From positions 1 to 64,000 of the forward strand of contig CAZKBM010000005.1 of NCBI GenBank assembly GCA_964550985.1: a stretch of DNA of 64,000 nucleotides, written 5' to 3'. The DNA is from JAAYCI01 sp964550985 (GTDB taxonomy: Bacteria > Bacillota > Clostridia > Oscillospirales > Ruminococcaceae). The notes beneath the pieces were generated by a model. It worked only from the letters and a program-made list of their open reading frames with translations, did not search any database and was not told the DNA's origin. Each line of letters opens with the position of its first letter. Position 1 is the stretch's first letter. A program made the position numbers and the translations under genes. Below are positions 50,626-59,086 of the stretch, in pieces.

Positions 50626-51810
50626 TTAGCCGCCGCAAGCCATGTGGTAGATGGCGGCTATCTCCTTTTGGCCAAGCTTCTGCAAAGCGCCTACCGTTCG
50701 TTTCCCATAGTAGGTACACCGCAGCGCCATCTCCTCAATCTCTTCCTCGCTTGGGTTCAGCTCCGCCTCGGCCAGGCTGGTGGGCAATTCCAAGGCCCAA
50801 AAATATTCCTCCATCTCCTCAATGCCAAGCAGGGCCGTCTCCTCTTCGCTCTCCTGCGGCTCAAGCTCCAGCACATGGGTGGCAAAACGCGCAAAACGCG
50901 GGGCCCAAGCCTTGTAAACGTATCTGGCCCAGCTGGCCCAAAGCACCGTAAGCGAAGCGCCATGGGCCAAATTATACTTTCCGCTTAATTCGTGCCCCAT
51001 CTGGTGGCAGGCCCAGTCTCCATGGCCGCCACCCGCACCCGTAAGCCCGTTATGAGAAAGCGCCCCCGCCCACAAAAGCTCGGCGCGCGCATCGTAATCC
51101 TCGGGGCTACGCATCACTTTGCGCCCCGCGGCCAGCACGGCCCGCATCAGCCCTTCGGCAATTTCATCGGTTACTTCCAAGGTGGTATTGGGGGTAAAAT
51201 ACCGTTCCATTGTGTGCAGTAAAATATCCGCCACCCCCACAGCCGTTTGGTAAGGGGGCAGGCTTTGGGTCAGTTCGGGGTTCATAATGGCAAACTTACA
51301 GCGGGCTAAGTCATTCCCAAGGCCCTTTTTTTCGCCGGTGGCATCCTTGGTAATCACGGCCGAGCGGCTCATCTCGCTACCGGCAGCGGCAACCGTTACC
51401 ACGCAGCCCAGGGGCAGGCAGGCGGTGGGCTGGGCTTTTCCGTCAAAAAGGTCCCACACATCGCAGGGGGCGGGCACGCCATAGCCTATGGCCTTGGCTG
51501 TATCTATCACGCTGCCCCCACCCACGGCCAAAATAAAATCTACCCCTTCGGCCCGGCACAGTTCTATCCCCTCGTACACTTTGGAAAGCAGGGGGTTTGG
51601 CACCACTTCCCCAAGGCTTACAAAGGAGATATCTGCCTCCTGCAAGGTTTTTTCTATCCCTTGCAACAGTCCCTGGCGGCGCACACTGCCCCCGCCATAC
51701 AGCAAAAGCACTTTTTTGGCGCCGGCCTCTTCCAGCAGCCCGCCCACTTCCTTTTCGGTATCTTTGCCAAACAGAACTTTGGTGGGCGCATAGTAGGTAA
51801 AATTAACCAC
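50626..51810 (-). CDS. Iron-containing alcohol dehydrogenase (BdhA/YqhD type)
   Basis: The 394-residue protein belongs to family III metal-dependent alcohol dehydrogenases. It has the nucleotide loop G-G-G-S-V and A-V-G-G-G-S-V-I-D-T-A-K. Metal ligands appear in V-A-D-I-L-L-H-T-M-E, C-H-Q-M-G-H-E-L and N-L-A-H-G-A. The sequence is of the butanol dehydrogenase/YqhD subgroup, usually NADPH-dependent and acting on aldehydes, including those linked to methylglyoxal detoxification. The start has AAAGGAAAGGACAG upstream. It lies about 100 bases after leuB on the same strand. Confidence 0.94.
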   Translation of the reverse strand: MVNFTYYAPTKVLFGKDTEKEVGGLLEEAGAKKVLLLYGGGSVRRQGLLQGIEKTLQEADISFVSLGEVVPNPLLSKVYEGIELCRAEGVDFILAVGGGSVIDTAKAIGYGVPAPCDVWDLFDGKAQPTACLPLGCVVTVAAAGSEMSRSAVITKDATGEKKGLGNDLARCKFAIMNPELTQSLPPYQTAVGVADILLHTMERYFTPNTTLEVTDEIAEGLMRAVLAAGRKVMRSPEDYDARAELLWAGALSHNGLTGAGGGHGDWACHQMGHELSGKYNLAHGASLTVLWASWARYVYKAWAPRFARFATHVLELEPQESEEETALLGIEEMEEYFWALELPTSLAEAELNPSEEEIEEMALRCTYYGKRTVGALQKLGQKEIAAIYHMACGG

Positions 51811-51909
51811 TTTTCTGTCCTTTCCTTTCGGCTGTAATGGGCAATGGCTTTTGGCATACCCATTTGGTTTCTATACAAATTGGGTTTTGAGGCGGGGCGG
51901 CCAATGGCT

Positions 51910-52986
51910 CTAGGCAGCCCCAACTTCACCCGCAATGGCGCGGCCCATCTCCAGGCAGCCCACGGCGGGGCCGCCTGCGGCAATATCGGCTGTGCGCAGG
52001 CCGCTCTCCAAAACCTTGTCCACTGCGCGCTCCACACAGGCCGCCTCCTCGCTAAGCCCCAGGGAATGCCGCAGCAGCATGGCCGCCGAAAGTACCGTGC
52101 CAATGGGGTTTGCCCTGTTTTGCCCCGCAATGTCTGGGGCCGAGCCGTGAATGGGCTCATACAAGCCCCTGCCGCCCTCGCCCAGGCTGGCCGAGGGGAT
52201 CATACCAATGCTGCCGGTAATCATACTGGCCTCGTCGCTTAAAATGTCCCCAAACAGGTTTTCCGTCACAATTACGTCAAAATCTCCCGGTGCGCGCACC
52301 AGCTGCATGGCGGCGTTATCCACCAGCATGTGCCTAAGCTGAACGTCGGGGTACTCGGCCGCCACCTCCTCGGCAACAGCCCGCCACAGGCGGCTGGTGT
52401 CCAGCACATTGGCTTTATCTATGCTGCAAAGGCGCTTTTGGCGGCCTCTGGCGGCCCCAAAGGCCATGTGCATGATGCGGCGTATCTCCCCTTCATCATA
52501 ACGCATAATATCGGTGGCCACCCGCAGGCCATTTTGGGTTTGGGTCTCGTGGCGACCAAAGTATACCCCGCCAATCAGTTCGCGCACCACCAAAAAATCA
52601 AAGCCGGCCAGGGCCAGTTCCTCGCGCAGGGGGCAAGCCGGGCGCAGGGGGGCCAATAAGCGCGCCGGGCGCAGGTTTGCATAAAGGCCAAGCCCCTTGC
52701 GAAGGGCCAAAAGCCCAGCCTCAGGTCGCTTCTGGCCGGGCAGGCCCTCCCACTTGGGCCCGCCTATAGCCCCCAGCAAAACGGCGTCGGCAGCAAGGCA
52801 ACCGGCCAGGGTCTCTTCGGGCAGGGGTTCGCCCTTCTCGTCCAGGGCCGCGCCCCCCATCAAAAGCTCACTATAGGTAAACGCGTGCCCAAAGCGCAGG
52901 GCCACGGCGTCCAGGCAGCGCAGGGCCTCGGTCACAATCTCGGGGCCAATGCCATCGCCACGAATTACGGCAATCTGCTTTTCCAT
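51910..52986 (-). CDS. leuB: 3-isopropylmalate dehydrogenase
   Basis: LeuB oxidises and decarboxylates 3-isopropylmalate in leucine synthesis, using NAD. The 358-residue protein shows I-R-G-D-G-I-G-P-E-I at the start, L-L-G-A-I-G-G-P-K-W, R-E-L-I-G-G-V-Y-F-G, D-K-A-N-V-L, V-T-E-N-L-F-G-D-I-L-S-D-E-A and H-G-S-A-P-D-I-A-G. All are typical of LeuB, not of isocitrate dehydrogenase. leuA lies about 400 bases upstream on the same strand. The isopropylmalate isomerase genes leuC and leuD are not in the window. Confidence 0.96.
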   Translation of the reverse strand: MEKQIAVIRGDGIGPEIVTEALRCLDAVALRFGHAFTYSELLMGGAALDEKGEPLPEETLAGCLAADAVLLGAIGGPKWEGLPGQKRPEAGLLALRKGLGLYANLRPARLLAPLRPACPLREELALAGFDFLVVRELIGGVYFGRHETQTQNGLRVATDIMRYDEGEIRRIMHMAFGAARGRQKRLCSIDKANVLDTSRLWRAVAEEVAAEYPDVQLRHMLVDNAAMQLVRAPGDFDVIVTENLFGDILSDEASMITGSIGMIPSASLGEGGRGLYEPIHGSAPDIAGQNRANPIGTVLSAAMLLRHSLGLSEEAACVERAVDKVLESGLRTADIAAGGPAVGCLEMGRAIAGEVGAA

Positions 52987-53096
52987 CTATGCCAAACCTC
53001 CTGATAAATCCTTATGCAATGTTTTCTTCGTTTTCTTCAAAAATGAGTAAACGGCCATAAAATAGGTATTGAACCCTTTTTGGCCGTTTTGCTCTC

Positions 53097-53282
53097 CTAT
53101 TGGCTTTGTTTTGCCTGTAATTGGCCTACGGCGCGCTGTATCGCTTCGCTTGCCTGCGCTGTAAGGGAAAGTAAATTATTCACCTTTTCGTCTTTATCCT
53201 TCTGCAAGCAGTTTTTGGCATATTGAACAGCCTCGTACATGCTCTCCACAAACAGGCGATACAGCCTATACGGAAAAATCAC
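53097..53282 (-). CDS. Possible small protein between leuA and leuB
   Basis: An open frame of up to 61 codons is rich in Lys, Gln, Ala and Leu, with a helical pattern (Y-E-A-V-Q-Y-A-K-N-C-L-Q-K-D-K-D-E-K-V-N-N-L-L). It starts at GTG 53282 without a ribosome site; an internal ATG at 53240 has GGAG too close. It may be a small regulator or a chance frame. The rest of 52987-53394 shows nothing I can identify. Confidence 0.35.
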   Translation of the reverse strand: MIFPYRLYRLFVESMYEAVQYAKNCLQKDKDEKVNNLLSLTAQASEAIQRAVGQLQAKQSQ

Positions 53283-53394
53283 TGATGTACTGGTAGTTTT
53301 TAAACTGCTTAGGGGTCTTATTCAATATTGCTTTTTTGAACCATTTTCTCGCCCCTTCTAAAGTAGCACCCTTTTCATGCTTTTCAGCAATTCC

Positions 53395-55062
53395 TTACAG
53401 CCCCCGCTCGGCGCCGTTGTTATAGGCGCTTACCAGCGCCGCCACCGAGGCCAAAATGATATCGGTATGCCTGCCCGCCCCCCAAGTCACACTGCCATCG
53501 TCCCACTCCAGGCCCACATAACTCATGGCTTTACTGGAGGAACCGGTCTCCAAAGCGTGCTCGGCGTAGGTAAGCAGGGAAAACTTTTTGCCGGTGGCCT
53601 TGCGCAGTGCGCCGGTAACGGCGTCAAGGCGGCCATTGCCCTTGTTCATCACCTCGCGCTCCTCACCTTTTTCGTACACGGTGATGGCCGCGATAATTCC
53701 ATCCTTTTGAATGAAGTGGATCTCGGTTACATCCAGCGGCAGGCCCTTATTGAGGTAGGTCTCCTCAAAAACGCTGCGAATTTCAGAGGCGGATAACTCC
53801 CGGTGCTCGCTGTCGGAGATGGCTTTCACCGCGTAGCCCAAGGCCTCGCGCATCTTGGCGGGTAGAATATACCCGTAATTCTTCTCCAAAATGTACCCTA
53901 TGCCGCCCTTGCCGCTTTGGCTGTTGATACGGATGACGTCGGTTTCGTACTCCCGGCCCACGTCTTTTGGGTCCAGCGGCAGGTAGGGCACCGTCCAGCG
54001 TTTCAGGTTTTTTTCTTCCCGCCAGTTCATCCCCTTGGCAATGGCGTCCTGATGGCTGCCACTAAAGGCCGCAAACACCAGCGCCCCGGCGTAGGGGCTG
54101 CGCTCGTACACCTCCATGCCGGTGGCCTCCTCGTAGGCGGCCACCACGGCGGGCATATCCTGAAAATCCAGCCCTGGGTTCACCCCATGGGTGTACAGGT
54201 TCAGCGCCAGGGTGGCAATATCCACATTGCCGGTACGCTCCCCGTTGCCAAACAGGGTGCCCTCCACCCTTTGCGCGCCCGCCAACACGGCCAGCTCGGC
54301 ATCGGCTACGGCAGTGCCGCGGTCATTGTGGGGGTGGGTGGAGAGGATGACATGTTCCCGGCTGTATAAATTTTTGCTCAGGTACTCTATCTGGCTGGCA
54401 TACACATGCGGCATGCTCATCTGCACTGTGCTGGGCAGGTTGATAATCACCGGCCGGGCCGCCGCAGGCTGCAACACTTCCAGTACGGCGTTGCACACCT
54501 CCAGGGCGTACTCCGGCTCGGTGCCGGTAAAACTTTCGGGGCTGTACTCAAAGCGGCACTGCTCCTCATGCCCTGCGCTCAGTTCCCGCACAAGTTTTGC
54601 GCCGTCCACGGCTATTTGCTTAATTTCCTCTTTGTCTTTTTTAAATACCTGCTCGCGCTGGGCAAAACTGGTGGAATTATAAAAGTGCACAATTACGTTT
54701 TTTGCGCCCTCAATGGCCTCAAAGGTTTTGCGAATAATATGGTCCCGGCTTTGGGTAAGCACCTGCAGGGTCACATCATCGGGCACCATGTTCTGCTCTA
54801 TCAGGGCCCGCAGCAACTCGTACTCGGTATCGCTTGCAGCGGGGAAGCCCACCTCAATCTCCTTAAAACCCATCTCCACCAGAAAGGTGAAAAAGCGCAG
54901 CTTCTGGCTTAGGCTCATGGGCACCACTAAACTCTGGTTGCCATCGCGTAGGTCTACGCTGCACCAGGTGGGGGCGGTTTGGATGCGGTCTTTTTTTACC
55001 CAGTCAAAGCAGGCTTCGGGGGGCAAAAAATAGCCGGGGGCATAACGGTCATAGTTCTTCAT
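53395..55062 (-). CDS. leuA: 2-isopropylmalate synthase (LeuA type 2)
   Basis: LeuA condenses acetyl-CoA with 2-oxoisovalerate, the first committed step to leucine. The 555-residue protein is of the longer type with A-P-T-W-C-S-V-D-L-R-D-G-N-Q-S-L near residues 30-44, E-V-G-F-P-A-A-S, H-P-H-N-D-R-G-T-A-V-A-D and G-N-G-E-R-T-G-N-V-D. The C-terminal regulatory domain (about 420-555) binds leucine in relatives. The ATG follows GGAGGAAAAGCA. No T-box leader was found upstream. Confidence 0.96.
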   Translation of the reverse strand: MKNYDRYAPGYFLPPEACFDWVKKDRIQTAPTWCSVDLRDGNQSLVVPMSLSQKLRFFTFLVEMGFKEIEVGFPAASDTEYELLRALIEQNMVPDDVTLQVLTQSRDHIIRKTFEAIEGAKNVIVHFYNSTSFAQREQVFKKDKEEIKQIAVDGAKLVRELSAGHEEQCRFEYSPESFTGTEPEYALEVCNAVLEVLQPAAARPVIINLPSTVQMSMPHVYASQIEYLSKNLYSREHVILSTHPHNDRGTAVADAELAVLAGAQRVEGTLFGNGERTGNVDIATLALNLYTHGVNPGLDFQDMPAVVAAYEEATGMEVYERSPYAGALVFAAFSGSHQDAIAKGMNWREEKNLKRWTVPYLPLDPKDVGREYETDVIRINSQSGKGGIGYILEKNYGYILPAKMREALGYAVKAISDSEHRELSASEIRSVFEETYLNKGLPLDVTEIHFIQKDGIIAAITVYEKGEEREVMNKGNGRLDAVTGALRKATGKKFSLLTYAEHALETGSSSKAMSYVGLEWDDGSVTWGAGRHTDIILASVAALVSAYNNGAERGL

Positions 55063-55412
55063 TGCTTTTCCTCCTTCCGGAAAAATGATAGATGGCCCTT
55101 AGTATACCACAAATGCAGGGCAAGGGCTAGAGAGTTTTATAGAATTATATGGCATTTTTTGGGCAGTTTGCCAAACAGGCATCCCCTTTCTCCCCGCCTT
55201 GAACTCCCCAAACCAAACCGGTATACTGTACTATTAGAAGAACAAAGCCTTTTGCAACAGCTTTGTTTCCCATAGGGTGCAAAACCTGAAATAAGTAACA
55301 GGCTTTTTATCGTACCTTTATCAGGGGCGCTTTGCAGCGTAAACAGGCAATGGCTTTCACGAAACTTTGATAACCCACATGATTTGTTTGTTTATTTTGG
55401 AAAGGATTTTAT
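55063..55412. other. Divergent intergenic region between leuA and the DUF6020-like gene
   Basis: A weak minus-strand promoter may be formed by TTGGCA (55174-55169) and TATAAT (55149-55144) with a long 19-base spacer. No leader motif, repeat or gene was recognised in the rest of the 350 bases. Confidence 0.4.
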
Positions 55413-57446
55413 ATGGCAAGCTATTTTTTTGCAAAAAAACTTTCCAAAAAGCAGGTTTTGGCGGGCGTTTTGCTGGCAATGATTTCCGCCTTTGCCTTCT
55501 CTCTGGACGTCACAGGGAAGGTGGCCTCCCCTTTGGAAATTGGCCTGGCCGCCAAAGATGTATTGTTCCAGTTGCTGGCTTTCCTCGCTTGCCTTAGCCT
55601 TTATTTACTGGCTTTATCGGCCGGCAACCGCCGCCTCTACGCTTTTTCTGCGCCTTTGGGGTTTTTGGCGGCTTTGGCCTATCTGCTCGGGCTCTCCTCC
55701 CGCAGCCTCAACGGCCCTTTGGGCGGCGAGGCCCTCCCGCCTTTCTCACTCCTGTATTATTCGGGGCTCATCTTAGGCTGGGCACTCTTTTTTACCGCTA
55801 TTTTTATGCTGCTACTGGCGGGCGCAAGCTTTTTTGTCTCCCAAAAGGCCCTCTTAAAACCCCATCAAAAGCGGCCTGCCCTTTGGCGCATCTGGCACGC
55901 CGGCAAAAAACAGACTGTTTGGGCCGTGTTTTTGCTGTTGATTCTCTGCTGGTTGCCCTACTATATCTTCCTTTTTCCCGGTGCACTCACCCCAGATACG
56001 GCCTCGCAAATCAAAATGGGGCTGGGCCTAAACCCCTATACCGCCCACCACCCACCGCTTATCAGCTGGGTATTGGGGCTTTTTTTGCAGATGGGCCAAG
56101 CTCTATTCGGCAGCTATTACGCGGGCTATGCCCTTCTCACCAGTTTGCAGTATCTGGCGGCTGCGGCAAGCCTCTCCTATGCTCTCTACGCCATGGCCGG
56201 GTTTGGCATAGGGCCGGTGTTTCGGCTTATCACCCTTTGCTATTTTGCGCTTTCCCCCTCCATTGCCAACAGCGCCCTTACCTGTTTAAAAGACTATTGG
56301 CAGGGCTATGCCGCACTGCTATTCCTCATTTTTCTCATTCGCCTCTGCCTGCAAAAGCAAGCTTTTTTTGGGCGGCTTTTGCCTCCGCTTTTGTTGTTTG
56401 GCTTTGCCTTGCTCACCATTCTTTTTAAAAAAACCGGCATGGTCTATATTGGTTTTGCCACACTTGCCGCGCTGCCTCTGCTTTCCCGTTGCCGCCTCAA
56501 AGGGGTGGCTGTGCTTGGCGCTGCACTGCTGGCCGGGGGGCTTATCCAGGGGCCGCTTTACAGCACCATGGGCATAGCTGCGGGGGATATGGGTGAGGCG
56601 CTTTCCATCCCCAGTTTACAGATGGCCCGCGTTGTGCGTTATCACGGGGCGGAGCTCGGCGAAGCGGAAGTACAAATGCTTGCCGCTATTTTACCCTATG
56701 AGGCATTGCCCGGTTTATACGACGCCACCTTGATGCGCGCCGATGGCGAAGCACAGCAGGCTCAGCGGGAAAAGGCCGCGCAGGTGGTGGCAAGCGGCCA
56801 AACCACAGCCCTGTATGACGCCACCTTGATGCGGGTGGCCGATTCTGTGAAGAACACCTTAAACAGTGATGTTTTTCGAAACGACCTGCCCGGCTATCTG
56901 CGGCTATGGGCTGAACTGGGCTTGCGCTACCCTGCCGAGTATGCCAAGGCTTTTCTCATTCAGTCCAGCGGTTATTGGTTCCCTGGCTCGCGCGCGCCAC
57001 AGCTTTATCTGGTGCCCTATGATTTATATGTGCAAAGGATGGATTCCTCTTTTGACCCGATGGCTGCCGACTACAGCCCCCTTTTTAACCCCACCTTGCC
57101 GGAATACCCGCTGTTCGCCTTTGTGGCCTATGCCCTGGCCAGTTTGCCCCTCATCTCGGTATTATTCTCCATCGGGTTTCAATTTTGGGTTTTGTTGTTC
57201 TGCTGCGTCTGGCTTTTGTATCGCAAAAACTACCCCCCGCTTGCATTTTTTGCGCTTCCCTTTGCCGTTTTTGCAAGCTGTATCCTCTCGCCGGTCAACA
57301 ACCATTTCCGCTATGCTTTCCCGGCTTTATTGGCTTTGCCACTACTTGTGGGTTTTGTTTTTTCGCGCAATACCCTAGGCCGGTATAACCAGCCTTCCCA
57401 AGCATCCCCGGCCTGTAACGGCCCTGGCGCGGAGGCCCCAATATGA
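55413..57446 (+). CDS. Multi-pass membrane protein, DUF6020-like (possible glycosyltransferase)
   Basis: The 677-residue protein has about twelve or more hydrophobic helices. The segment L-F-P-G-A-L-T-P-D-T-A-S-Q-I-K followed by Y-T-A-H-H-P-P-L is like the F-P-G-x-x-x-P-D-T and H-H-P patterns of DUF6020 and lipid-sugar-dependent (GT-C) transferases. A soluble loop (about 395-530) holds a duplicated L-Y-D-A-T-L-M-R motif 32 residues apart, matching a 96-bp DNA offset. The ATG follows AAAGGA. The stop overlaps the gluQ start (ATGA). The acceptor is unknown. Confidence 0.72.
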   Translation: MASYFFAKKLSKKQVLAGVLLAMISAFAFSLDVTGKVASPLEIGLAAKDVLFQLLAFLACLSLYLLALSAGNRRLYAFSAPLGFLAALAYLLGLSSRSLNGPLGGEALPPFSLLYYSGLILGWALFFTAIFMLLLAGASFFVSQKALLKPHQKRPALWRIWHAGKKQTVWAVFLLLILCWLPYYIFLFPGALTPDTASQIKMGLGLNPYTAHHPPLISWVLGLFLQMGQALFGSYYAGYALLTSLQYLAAAASLSYALYAMAGFGIGPVFRLITLCYFALSPSIANSALTCLKDYWQGYAALLFLIFLIRLCLQKQAFFGRLLPPLLLFGFALLTILFKKTGMVYIGFATLAALPLLSRCRLKGVAVLGAALLAGGLIQGPLYSTMGIAAGDMGEALSIPSLQMARVVRYHGAELGEAEVQMLAAILPYEALPGLYDATLMRADGEAQQAQREKAAQVVASGQTTALYDATLMRVADSVKNTLNSDVFRNDLPGYLRLWAELGLRYPAEYAKAFLIQSSGYWFPGSRAPQLYLVPYDLYVQRMDSSFDPMAADYSPLFNPTLPEYPLFAFVAYALASLPLISVLFSIGFQFWVLLFCCVWLLYRKNYPPLAFFALPFAVFASCILSPVNNHFRYAFPALLALPLLVGFVFSRNTLGRYNQPSQASPACNGPGAEAPI

Positions 57447-58354
57447 AGGGCCGCCTTGCCCCCACCCCCAGCGGGCGGATGCACCTGGGCAACGCCCTTT
57501 CGGCCCTTTTGTGCTGGCTTTCGGCCAAAAGCCAGGGGGGCAGCCTTTTGCTGCGCATTGAAAATTTAGACCTGCTGCGCACCAGCGAGGAATACACCCA
57601 AAGCATACAGGAGGATTTGCGCTGGCTGGGGCTTGGCTGGGAGGAAGGGCCGGTTTTTCAAAGTGAGCGCGGGCCTTTTTACAAGGATTGCCTGCGCAGT
57701 TTAGAAGAGCAAGACCTGCTATACCCCTGCTATTGCTCCCGCGCCGAATTACATACGGCCAGCGCCCCGCATGAGAGTGACGGCAACTACATTTACAGCG
57801 GGCGCTGCCGCAGTTTGAGTGAGGCCGAACGCAGGGCAAAAAACCGCCCCGGCGCCCTGCGGGTTCGGGTTCCGAATGAGGTATTCTCCCTGGTCGACGG
57901 TTGCCAGGGCCCCTATGCCCAAAATTTGGCAAGGGACTGTGGCGATTTCATCCTGCGGCGCTCAGACGGGGTATTTGCCTACCAACTGGCCGCCCCGGCC
58001 GACGACGGCGCTTTTGGCGTAACCGAGGTGGTGCGCGGGCGAGATTTGCTGCCAAGCGCCCCCCGCCAGATATGGCTGATGCAAAAATTGGGCTACCCCG
58101 CGCCGCACTTTTGCCACCTGCCCATGCTACTGGCGGCAGATGGCCGCCGCCTTTCCAAGCGGGATGCCGACCTAGACCTGGGCGCATTGCGCAAAGCCGG
58201 CCACCGGCCCCAGGCCATTTTGGGTTTGCTGGCCTTTTTAGCCGGGCTGTTGCCAAAGCCCGAGGCCCTGACGGCCGCCGAACTGTTGCCGCTATTCAGC
58301 TGGGAAAAAGTTACGCGCGGGGATATCTTTCTGCCCCAAGAGGGGTTCTTTTAG
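57443..58354 (+). CDS. gluQ: Glutamyl-Q tRNA(Asp) synthetase
   Basis: GluQ is a short glutamyl-tRNA synthetase paralogue that attaches glutamate to queuosine in tRNA(Asp). The 303-residue protein lacks an anticodon domain. It shows A-P-T-P-S-G-R-M-H-L-G-N (HIGH-type site), a zinc site made from C-Y-C-S-R-A-E-L and Y-S-G-R-C, G-V-F-A-Y-Q-L-A, G-R-D-L-L, and L-S-K-R-D (KMSKS-type). It overlaps the upstream membrane protein gene by four bases, though the two have no obvious shared role. Confidence 0.93.
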   Translation: MKGRLAPTPSGRMHLGNALSALLCWLSAKSQGGSLLLRIENLDLLRTSEEYTQSIQEDLRWLGLGWEEGPVFQSERGPFYKDCLRSLEEQDLLYPCYCSRAELHTASAPHESDGNYIYSGRCRSLSEAERRAKNRPGALRVRVPNEVFSLVDGCQGPYAQNLARDCGDFILRRSDGVFAYQLAAPADDGAFGVTEVVRGRDLLPSAPRQIWLMQKLGYPAPHFCHLPMLLAADGRRLSKRDADLDLGALRKAGHRPQAILGLLAFLAGLLPKPEALTAAELLPLFSWEKVTRGDIFLPQEGFF

Positions 58355-58376
58355 GGGGGCTGTTTTCCGCCTCTTA

Positions 58377-58396
58377 TTACAGTTTCTCAAAAGGCC
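58377..58396 (-). repeat. Family A repeat, end fragment
   Basis: TATTACAGTTTCTCAAAAGG matches in complement the last hairpin arm of the family A copies at 1-52 and 46361-46525. Only this end is present. Confidence 0.6.
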
Positions 58397-58424
58397 AAAC
58401 CATACCACTACCGAGGTGAGCACC

Positions 58425-59015
58425 ATGACAGAGCGTGAAAAAATGCTGGCAGGCCAAAGCTACAACTGTGGGGATGCCGAACTGCTGGCCCGCTGGCACC
58501 AGGCCAAAGATTTAACCCGTGATTTATTCCTCTTAAATTCCGCCGACCTGGCGGAAAAACAGCGCATTTATGATGCGCTGCTGGGCGGTTATGAAAACCC
58601 GCTTTGGATTACCCCGCCCTTTTATGTGGATTATGGCTGGAATATCCACCTGGGCGAAAACTGTGAAATCAATATGGGCTGCACCTTTTTAGACGCTGGA
58701 AAAATCACCATTGGCAGCCACGCCCTCATTGCCCCTAATGTGCAAATTTACACCGCCTATCACCCCGCACAGGCGGCAAAGCGGCAGGCCGCCCCCCCTG
58801 CCGGCCAGGAGGATTCTTTTGCCTTTTGCGCAACCCTGGCGGCCCCCGTAACGGTGGAAGACCATGTGTGGCTGGGTGGCGGGGCCATTCTGCTGCCCGG
58901 CATTACGGTTGGCAGCCACAGCGTTATTGGGGCGGGCAGTGTGGTAACACGCGACATCCCCCCCTACAGCGTGGCTTGTGGCAACCCCTGCCGGGTACTG
59001 CGCAAAAATATTTGA
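58425..59015 (+). CDS. Sugar O-acetyltransferase (maltose/galactoside type)
   Basis: The 196-residue protein has the N-terminal mac domain (M-T-E-R-E-K-M-L-A-G, about 1-50) and a left-handed beta helix with hexapeptide turns. The active His lies in Y-T-A-Y-H-P (about 110-115), and V-W-L-G-G-G-A-I-L-L-P-G-I-T-V-G and A-G-S-V-V-T follow. It transfers acetyl from acetyl-CoA to sugars. A loop with a Q-x-A-P-P-A-G-Q-E-D stretch is unlike the most common relatives. ATG 58425 follows GAGGTGAG; GTG 58416 is less likely. Confidence 0.93.
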   Translation: MTEREKMLAGQSYNCGDAELLARWHQAKDLTRDLFLLNSADLAEKQRIYDALLGGYENPLWITPPFYVDYGWNIHLGENCEINMGCTFLDAGKITIGSHALIAPNVQIYTAYHPAQAAKRQAAPPAGQEDSFAFCATLAAPVTVEDHVWLGGGAILLPGITVGSHSVIGAGSVVTRDIPPYSVACGNPCRVLRKNI

Positions 59016-59086
59016 TTTTTCTTCTATTATTTCTTATTTTATACAAATTTATTTTTGATTTATTTGCGCGAAAGGACGCCACTATT

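Noticed and set aside
55063..55300. T-box or attenuator before leuA
   Set aside because: No conserved T-box sequence or leucine-rich leader peptide was found.
58826..59086. N-terminal extension of the MFS transporter
   Set aside because: It overlaps the upstream acetyltransferase in another frame; the TTG at 59087 with AAAGGA gives a normal MFS N-terminus.
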